Shown: in pieces, positions 57,245 through 64,000 of the stretch | Layout: each line of letters begins with the position of its first letter | How positions within the stretch are numbered: position 1 is the first letter of the stretch | Assembly: GCA_037176705.1 (NCBI GenBank) | Contig: CM073898.1 | Span: 22,366,488 to 22,430,487 of the forward strand | Direction: 5' to 3' | Length of the DNA stretch: 64,000 bases | From: Molossus alvarezi | Lineage: Eukaryota > Chordata > Mammalia > Chiroptera > Molossidae | Notes under the pieces: model-generated | Database searches by the model: none | What the model saw: the letters and a program-made list of their open reading frames with translations, nothing else | Told to the model about the DNA's origin: nothing | Program-made: the position numbers and the translations under genes

Positions 57245-58920
57245 TTATCTCAGATAAATTTATAAATACTTCTCTAGATTATCCTTTTATTAAATCATAC
57301 ATACAATGCCATAATCATTTACAAACATGTAAACATCTGTAAACTCATGCAAGGGAGTATAACTGGATTATAAGCAGAATGATGTTTGCTTTTAATTATT
57401 TTATTCCTTTTTCGTTTTCTGCCGCTGCCCCATGTTGCCCCAATGTTACCTAAAGTTCTTTTCTGGCTATTTTCCCTGGGTGAGCATACTTTCACGATGA
57501 CCTCTGATTTCTCAATTTTCTGACTCTCCTGGTCTCTGTTACAATCTGACTCCTTATACTTGCGTTTGAGGCCATGTTTGCTTAACCATTTGATAAGAAA
57601 CTTGTTACAAAACATTAAAACGTTTTTACCAGCCTATTTTATTCTATTTTCCATCAGATATCTTGCTCTTCTGAACTTAAAACCATAGATGGAGGTTTTT
57701 GAGAGTGACAATGTAAATGGTCTCTATTTCCAGGATACGCATCATACTTGAAAGAATTTCTGTCCTGAGTTCCTGACCCTGGTTGGGTTAGAGACAGAGC
57801 TGCAGAACCAATCCAGAGAAGTGCTAGATATCTCGGTGCTCACTCTGATCTCAAAGCTCCAGAATCAAAGATGAGTCCCAATTAAGCAACTCTCTTGCTC
57901 TGAATGAGATGAGAGTTAGAGAAGAAGGCCAGGGACAGAGAAAAGAGTGGAAACACTTTAGATGTTGTGAACCTTAGAAAGCTGTCACACCTTGAGAACA
58001 ACCTGTCCATGATAGGCATTTCATGTGTAACCAACAACTCTCAGCAGTAAAATTATATTTTCATATGACCTTAAGCGCCTTAATCAAGAAGAGTAAGATG
58101 TGCATGCATTTTGGTAAGCCATGAGTATTCACTTTAAGATGAGGCGGAGTCCTCATCGAGGACCAGCCCTCCAAAAACGCACAGCAGTCTTAGCCATACA
58201 GGATCAAGCCCGCCAAAGAACAGAAATAAAATGTGACAGAGATCTCTTCAAACCTAACATGTAAAAATCATGTATATATCTCAGAATATGGGTGAAAGAA
58301 AAAAAAATCCATGGTAGGTGGAATTCAGGTAATAGGGGCTCTTGAATGAATGATCACACACTGATTTATTTTTTCAGTTTATAGCATCAGTTAATTTTCT
58401 AACCTCTTTCTGCACACTTATTATCCCAAAATGGAAGCACTTCACTACAAAACAAATCCATGTAAGAGAAGGGCAGAAGGTTGCTCTTCTTTTTTTTTCA
58501 GGTAAAAAAAAAAAAAAAAAAATCACTAGGACTCTCCTTAATAATAACACATTTCCAAAGCTGGGACTACATTTTGCATAATGTTGAAAAATTGTAAAGA
58601 TTTTTGTTTTTCTTCTGCAAAACATGTTCACTCTTTTTCAGACTATGATGTGTAAGTACCAATTGTCTCCACTCCTCAGATGCACACCAACAAATGTCTG
58701 TTCTTAATGGATGTTTTACCCAGCAGGGGCATTGCGGCCCTGAGCTCCAGAGTGCCCCCCAAATCCACAGGGCACATGGCATTGGGAAAATGAATGTGAC
58801 TGTTCCTCACACTTGCTTATGGCAAGCTTATGACCCTCTCCTCTGGATTTTTTACTTTTATGTGGAGATTTCAGAAACCAGGAATTGAATTTGAGTTAAA
58901 AAATCATTCTTTGGTAAAAT
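57245..58920. other. Intergenic DNA, nothing recognised
   Basis: Poly-A/T runs at about 58490-58522. The 98-codon minus frame at 57319-57615 has no recognisable homology. Confidence 0.35.
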
Positions 58921-58924
58921 AAAT

Positions 58925-59940
58925 TAATTAAATCATTTACAAAAATAATTGTGCTGCTATTTTACCAGATTTTACATTAAGTCTTTAATTCATTTTGAGT
59001 TGAGTTTTATGAATGGAGTTAAGATAATGATCCTATTTCATTATTTTATATATAGATATCTACTCTTCCTAATACCATATATTGAAGAGATTATCCTTTA
59101 CCCATTGTATATTCTAAAACTTTTTCCTCTAAAAATAAGAACAAGGCAAGAATATCTATTCTTATTGTTTTTATTCAACATAGTACTGAAAGCCTATGAG
59201 AACAATTAGGCAAAGAAAAGAAATAAAAAGCATCCAAATCAGAAAGGACAAAATAAAACCATCCTTGTTTGAAGATGACATCATCATATATACAGAAAAC
59301 CCCAAATACTTCATAAAAATACTGTTAAAACTAATAAACAAATTTAGTAAAGTCATAGGATATAAAGTCAACATAAAAAGATCAGTATTTTTTCTACACA
59401 CAAACAATAAAATATTTGAACAGAAAATTAGAAAAACAGTCTAATTTACAATAGCACTAAAAATAAATAAAATATTAGAAATAAATTTAAGTGAGGTGAA
59501 AAATGTGTACACTGAAAAGTAAAAATACTGATGAGAGATATTAAAGAAGATACAAACTAATGAAAAGGCACTCAGTGTTCATGGGTTAGAAGACTTAACA
59601 TTGTAAAATATGCATACTAACTAAAACTATCTATAGATTCACTGCAATTTCTATCAAAACCCTAATGTCAATTTTTATAAATATAGAAAAATTTCTGAAA
59701 CTCATATAGAACCACAAAAGATCAAGAAGAACCCAATCAATCTTGAGAAAGAAAATCAAAGTTGGAGGCACCACACTTCCTGATATCAAAATATATTACA
59801 AAACTATAGTAATCCAAATAATATGGTACTGGCATAAAGACAGATATATAGACTAGTAGAACAGAATAGAGTTCAGAAATAAATTCACTCATATATGGTC
59901 AACTGATCTTCAATGAGAAAGCCAATGAAATATCATTTTT
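58925..59940. repeat. L1 ORF2 fragment with inversion
   Basis: 58925-59115 is reversed L1 (ctaataccatatattgaaga, gagattatcctttacccatt, gtatattc). From about 59118 the strand is plus: aacatagtactgaaagccta, tttgaagatgacatcatcat, gttggaggcaccacacttcc, tactggcataaagacagata and catatatggtcaactgatct. The plus part covers reverse-transcriptase sequence including the FxDD-type catalytic region (near 59266), with stops throughout. In L1 order the two parts are adjacent, again a 5' inversion. No 3' UTR or A-tail is seen on the left. Confidence 0.75.
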
Positions 59941-60050
59941 ACACTACTTTAAGACATAGTAGCAAAACTTTATTTTGTTCATTTGTCCAGGACACCAAAA
60001 TGAGTGAGTCATAAGCATAATTTCTATATAGGAAATTAAACTGCACTCAC

Positions 60051-60486
60051 TGTATTACTTTCTAAATGCTGCCATAACATAGTACCACAGATTTGGTGAC
60101 TTGAAACAGCATAAATATTTTCTTTCACAGACTTGGAGGCCAGATGTCTGAAATCAATTTGCCAGTTAGACCATGCCAACTCCAAAGGCTCTAGGGAAAA
60201 TTTTTACCTTGCTCATTTCTTTTTTTCTGGTTGCCAAGAATTTTGGTATTCCTAGGCTTGCAGAGGTATCGCTTTGATTTCTGCCTCCATCATCACATGG
60301 CATTCTCTCTGTGTGTCTGTGTCCAAATCTCCCTATTGGACACCAGTCATTGGATTAAAGCCCAATTTACTTCAGTATAACTTTATCTTAACTGATCACG
60401 TCTGCAGGGACTCTATTTCCAAATGAAGTCATATTGACAAGGTTCTAATGACATGAATTTTTGGGAGACATTACTCAATGCAGTGT
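60051..60486 (-). mobile_element. MLT2-type (ERV-L) solo LTR, minus strand
   Basis: tgtattactttctaaatgctg, ccataacatagtaccacaga, ttggaggccagatgtctgaa, aggctctagggaaaa and, near the far end, gggagacattactcaatgc follow the reversed MLT2 order. It is the same family as 36324 in opposite orientation, without internal sequence. Confidence 0.75.
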
Positions 60487-60489
60487 ACT

Positions 60490-60787
60490 CCTTTACATGA
60501 TAATTAATCAGATTTACTGCTTTGATAGGATGGGCATTGATAAATATCAAGTAAACTTTTACAGTGTTACATACAACAGTCCCTAAAACTGATATGGAAT
60601 ACTTCAGAACATTTTCATATAGGTAAGTAATCCAACAATGTTTTCCCTTCTTATTCAATTAGACTAGTATATACCAAATTATAACAGATTTGATTTTATA
60701 AAAGGAAAGTACAAAATGTATGTACTTGCTTTCATCATTCAATGTTACTATCCATCAGAATGACAAATGGAGTTAAAAGAAATTCTG
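60490..60787. other. Flank of the L1 element, nothing recognised
   Basis: AT-rich DNA directly upstream of the L1 5' end. One TSD copy should lie at its right edge, but the partner copy is outside the window. Confidence 0.4.
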
Positions 60788-60794
60788 ATGGACC

Positions 60795-60810
60795 ACCTAA
60801 GATGGAGGCC
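60795..60810 (+). promoter_or_regulatory. YY1-like motif at the L1 start
   Basis: ctaagatggaggc lies within about ten bases of the inferred L1 5' end. In human L1 a YY1 site (caagatgg) near position +13 sets the transcription start. The core aagatgg is retained here; the following bases differ from the best site. The role in this species is inferred from position and motif alone. Confidence 0.5.
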
Positions 60811-61449
60811 GGCAGGACCAGAGGGAGGATGAGTGTGTCAGAGAGTGAGCGAGTATGTGAGAGAGTGTGAGTGGACGTGAAGGTGGACGACCAAACCCGA
60901 GCAGTTGCAGAGACACGGAGCAGAAGGTCCCTGTGCTGTGGACGGAGCAGCCGGCTACACTAGTAAGTGGCCCTTCAAGGAGCTTCTCCCTGCGCTGAGG
61001 GGAGGTCCCAGCCTTTTGGAAGATCTTCCCTGGGAGGAGGCGGTGGGAGTGGTTACAGCCCAGCAACCTGAGCCCACCAGCGCACCTGGCACCATTGGGC
61101 CAGTGGACACTCTGTGTCAACACAGACCAGTGCACAGTAGTGGAGCTCCCAAGGTGCTGATCACAGAAGCCGCAGACAGCCAGGAGCCCTGCACCATCTC
61201 CCGTACTAGCAGGCTGATCAGAGTTCAGATCTACCCCCTGCAATAGAGGCTGGGGAGCAGACATCCATCCCCAGGCTACAGAGGCACAGACCAGCAGTTG
61301 AGACCCATTCCCAAAAACTACAGCAGAAGCTTAACAGGAGTTGAGCCCCACGGGGCAGCAGAACTCCCCAGCTGCCAGTAGCTGGACCTGGGGCTCCACA
61401 GAGGCCTGTGCAGTACAGAAACTCCCAAGAGCAGTGGGAAGCTGGAGCC

Positions 61450-61965
61450 CGAGAGAGACTGGTGCAATCCAGCAGCCCTCCCGAAGGACCTGCAGGGTGC
61501 AGGGGTACCAGAGAGGCCTGTGCAACCCAGCAAGGATGGTGCAATCCAGATACCTGTAGGACCTGTGGGGTGCTGAAGCACCAGAGAGGCCTGTGCAACC
61601 CAGCAAGGATGGTGCAATCCAGATACCTGTAGGACCTGTGGGGTGCTGAAGCACCAGAGAGGCCTGTGCAACCCAGCAAGGATGGTGCAATCCAGATACC
61701 TGTAGGACCTGTGGGGTGCTGAAGCACCATAGAGGCCTGTGGAACCCAGCAAGGATGGTGCAATCCAGATACCTGTAGGACCTGTGGGGTGCTGAAGCAC
61801 CAGAGAGGCCTGCGCGACCCAGCAGGGACTGTGCAATCTAGTTACCCGTGGAGCTGCGGGGTGCTGAGGCACGAGAGAGGTCTGTGCAACCCAGCAGGGA
61901 CTGTGCAATCCAGATACCTGCAGGACCTGTGGGGTGCTAAAGCACCAGAGAGGCCTGCAGGTAAA
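61450..61965 (+). repeat. 73-bp tandem monomers in the L1 5' UTR
   Basis: Units starting agaggcctgtgcaaccc begin at 61512, 61585, 61658, 61731, 61804, 61876 and 61949 (spacings 73, 73, 73, 73, 72, 73). The first two are identical, the third and fourth each differ at one base, and the fifth and sixth are diverged and carry cagggactgtg in place of aaggatggtg. The last is truncated. Weaker relatives extend upstream (from about 61390) and downstream (to about 62070). The unit has no stop codon on the minus strand in any frame, which produces long overlapping antisense frames. Likely promoter monomers, by analogy with other mammalian L1s. Confidence 0.93.
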
Positions 61966-62547
61966 GCGTTACATAGGCATAGAGCCAGGTCCCCAAAGGG
62001 ACTGTGTGATCCAGTTATCCGGGGGACCTGTAGAGGGCAGGGGCACCAGAAAGGCCTGTGCGACCCAGCTGTGCACAAGATAGGCAGAGAGGATGTGAAA
62101 ATGGAGGCGGTGTGAATAGAAGTTATGCAGACTATCTCCCAGGACCAAATGGGAATTACAACTAAAATAAAGACAAATCCGCGGAAAAAAGCAACAGAAA
62201 AGCAGCAGGACAGGACCATATAACCAGGGACACTGGTAGAATCTGTGAAGACACAAAAGGTTGGTGGGCTGGGAGCCCAGGGACAGCAGCAGTCTTAGTT
62301 GTGAGCAGCGTCCTTGGGGAATAAAGACCAAGCCCGCTCCACAGCACAGAGAGCAGGGACAGAGCACTAAAATAGTCACAGCCACTCACCTGGGGGCTAT
62401 GGCAGTGGGAGGGCAGACTGGGCTAAAACTCTGTGGGGACATTTGGGATTTGGAGGGTACTCAGAGTTTTTGCTGATCTGAGGCCACAAAGGACAGTGGC
62501 CAGTGTGCTCCTTCCCAGAGCTGTGGGGAAAAGCAGCAGCCTTCTCC

Positions 62548-62605
62548 CCACCCCCACCCCCCACCCCAAGATTCATCCCAGGTGAGGCAAAAAAAAAAAA
62601 AAAAT
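62548..62605 (+). other. C-rich tract followed by poly-A in the L1 5' UTR
   Basis: A C-rich run (ccccacccccacccccc pattern) at about 62548-62570 and an A15-16 run at about 62589-62604 sit shortly before ORF1. The complement of the C tract is quadruplex-prone. It may be a late addition within the 5' UTR. Confidence 0.6.
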
Positions 62606-62909
62606 GCCAGTCGAGGCTTATTAACAGCCAGCATCTATCCCACCCTCTGGAAATCCTCTTATGCAGAACACCAGGGCTACATTCCAAGGCACTGAGTAAC
62701 TGAGACTACTAACCACCAGGAAAAAGCTAGAGTATAACGGAACCTTTCCTGGGCTTGCAAATCTACCCAGGAAAGTAAGACTTGACAGTGGTGTTTAATG
62801 TGGGCCCAGCCTGGCTCATGCAAACCCAGTAGAGGGAGCCACAAACAGCAGAACACCAACACCCATAGGGAAAATTTGGCAGGCTCCAAAACCCTCTGAG
62901 ATAGCTAAA

Positions 62910-63792
62910 ATGGTGAAACAAAGAAACAAATCCCAAATGAAAGAACAAGAGAACTCTATCAAAGATGAGATCAATGAAATGCAGCTAAGCAAATTATCAG
63001 AGGTAGAGTTCAGAGCCATGATTTTGAGGAAGCTCAATAGCATGAGTAGGGACATCAGCACCATGAGTAAAGATATAGAAACACTGAAAATCAACCAAAT
63101 GGAAATGAAGAATGACATAGCAGAAATAAAGAACACATTGGAAGGTCTAAATAGCAGATTAGAGAAAGTTGAGGACCGGACCACTGAATTAGAAGACAGG
63201 GTAGAAAAAATCAACCAATCAGAAAACCTAAAGGTAAAAACAATTAAAAAAACAGGAAGATAGCTTAAGAGAACTGTGGGACAACTGGAAACATAATAAT
63301 ATTCGCATCATAGGAGTCCCCAAAGAGGAAGAAAATGGGCAAGGGTTAGAGAATATATTTGAAGAAATGGTGACAGAAAACTTTCCTAACTTGGCGAAGG
63401 AAGAAAGAATTCAAGTTCAAGAAGCCCAGAAAGCCCCAACTAAGAAGAACCCCAACAGGCCCACACCAAGACACATAGTAATAAAAATGCCAATAATTAA
63501 AGACAAAGATAGAAACCTAAAGGCAGGAAGAGATAAGCAGCAGGTTACCTACAAAGGAAACCCCATAAGGCTATCAGCTGACTTCTCAACAGAAACACTA
63601 CAGGCCAGAAGGGAGTGGCATGATGTAATCAACGTCATGAAAAACAAGGATCTGAATCCAAGACTACTCTATCTAGCAAGGTTATCATTCAAAATAGAAG
63701 GTCAAATAAAGAGCTTCCCAGACCAAAAAAGGCTAAGGAAATATATTAACACCAAACCAGCACTGCATGATAAACTAAAAGGACTGCTGTAA
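62910..63792 (+). pseudogene. L1 ORF1 (RNA-binding chaperone), frameshifted
   Basis: ORF1p is the trimeric RNA chaperone that coats L1 RNA. ATG at 62910 opens 117 codons rich in Lys, Glu and heptad-spaced hydrophobics: the N-terminal coiled coil (about residues 20-110). An A7 run at 63246-63252 breaks the frame, and a TAG follows at 63261. The next frame is open from about 63253 to TAA at 63790 and carries the RRM-like part and the C-terminal domain, with the family's NFPNLA, TPRHI and ETLQARREW motifs. One surplus A accounts for the break. Total length would be near 290 codons, slightly shorter than human ORF1p. Confidence 0.9.
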
Positions 63793-63837
63793 TTAGTAGA
63801 AGAAATAGGAAGAAAAAGAAAACCACACTAAACAAAA

Positions 63838-64000
63838 ATGGCAATAAATGAGTACATATTAATTATCAACTTAAATGTGAAAGGTTTGAATGCTATGATA
63901 AAGATACAGAGTTTCTGAGTGGATAAGAAAGCATGACTCACATATATGTTGTTTACAAGAGACCCACCCCACAACAAAAGACTCACATTAGTTGAAAGTG
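63838..64000 (+). pseudogene. L1 ORF2 start (endonuclease domain), frameshifted and cut by window edge
   Basis: ATG at 63838, 45 bp after the ORF1 stop, begins the typical ORF2 N-terminus (MAINEYILIINLNV), which leads into the AP-like endonuclease. The frame shifts by one base around 63889-63896 and meets TGA at 63916-63918. After the shift the family sequence continues in another frame, through the conserved QETH stretch near 63953-63964, then reaches a TAG at about 63988. ORF2p is therefore not made by this copy. The reverse-transcriptase part lies outside the window. Confidence 0.85.

Larger units (their letters stand above)
60790..64000 (+). mobile_element. 5' portion of a comparatively young L1 LINE, continues past the window
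   Basis: Begins near ggaccacctaagatggaggc, at the sharp change from AT-rich flank to GC-richer 5' UTR. It is followed by a 2.1-kb 5' UTR, ORF1, a short spacer and the start of ORF2. That the 5' UTR is present means it is not 5'-truncated, unlike the other L1 copies here. It is better preserved than those, but ORF1 and ORF2 each carry at least one frameshift, so this copy is not autonomous. The window ends about 160 bp into ORF2. Confidence 0.9.

Noticed and set aside
61512..61965. CRISPR-like array (regular repeats)
   Set aside because: The 73-bp units are directly contiguous with no unique spacers, and they sit in an L1 5' UTR in a mammalian genome.
62816..63214. 132-codon minus-strand frame opposite L1 ORF1
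   Set aside because: It is the antisense shadow of the ORF1 coiled-coil segment; Ser/Leu/Phe richness mirrors the Lys/Glu-rich sense strand.
1..64000. Helitron (Helibat) elements, expected if the species were a vespertilionid such as Myotis
   Set aside because: I searched by eye for the typical 5' start and the hairpin-CTRR end and found none, so no Helitron is claimed and the family of bat is left open.

Overview
This is nuclear DNA from a mammal, most likely a yangochiropteran bat. It is AT-rich, has no operon-like gene packing, and is built from interspersed repeats of successive ages. The strongest taxonomic marker is a set of about sixteen tRNA-derived SINEs of the bat VES type: a head like ccctggccggtttggctcag, a B box like ggttcgattcc, a CT-rich 3' part and an A-rich tail. 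Several sit between clear target-site duplications (TSDs). A 130-bp mariner MITE and a 455-bp hAT element fit the recent DNA-transposon activity known in bats. No Helibat-type Helitron was seen. I recognise no host protein-coding exon, tRNA gene or structural RNA gene; the window reads as intergenic or deep-intronic sequence. Almost all open frames are chance ORFs or lie inside repeats.

Layout. 1-8.7 kb: mostly single-copy-looking DNA, a tRNA-only short SINE (1082), a worn minus-strand endogenous-retrovirus internal region (about 3.2-6.75 kb) broken by an old SINE, and a young SINE nested in an older one (8.2-8.7 kb). 8.7-14.3 kb: MIR relics and unassigned AT-rich DNA. 14.3-17.2 kb: a degraded plus-strand L1 (ORF2 and 3' end) split by a 0.6-kb LTR-like element and a SINE. 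17.2-39 kb: SINE-rich, with MIR, L2, L1 3' ends, an MLT2-type LTR and two local tandem duplications (34.4 and 34.9 kb). 39.4-40.4 kb: a dead Tigger/pogo transposon. 41.8-45.1 kb: the mariner MITE, two 5'-inverted L1 fragments, an unassigned ancient repeat and a long GATA array. 45-58.9 kb: repeat-poor, with a 38-bp minisatellite, a second tRNA-only SINE, MIR/L2 relics and the hAT element. 58.9-60.5 kb: a third inverted L1 and a second MLT2 LTR. 60.79-64 kb: the 5' half of a comparatively young L1, including a YY1-like start, a 5' UTR with 73-bp tandem monomers, a frameshifted ORF1 and the broken start of ORF2. It runs off the right edge.

Nothing here forms a pathway. The only proteins that ever acted together are L1 ORF1p and ORF2p, the probable source of trans-mobilisation for the SINEs; both are disrupted in the copy at the right edge. 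The observations most worth a second look are the 73-bp monomer array of the L1 5' UTR, the two independent tRNA-only SINE insertions, the palindromic motif at the SINE tail, and the repeated inverted-L1 architecture. Family names come from memory of mammalian repeat consensus sequences; no database was searched.
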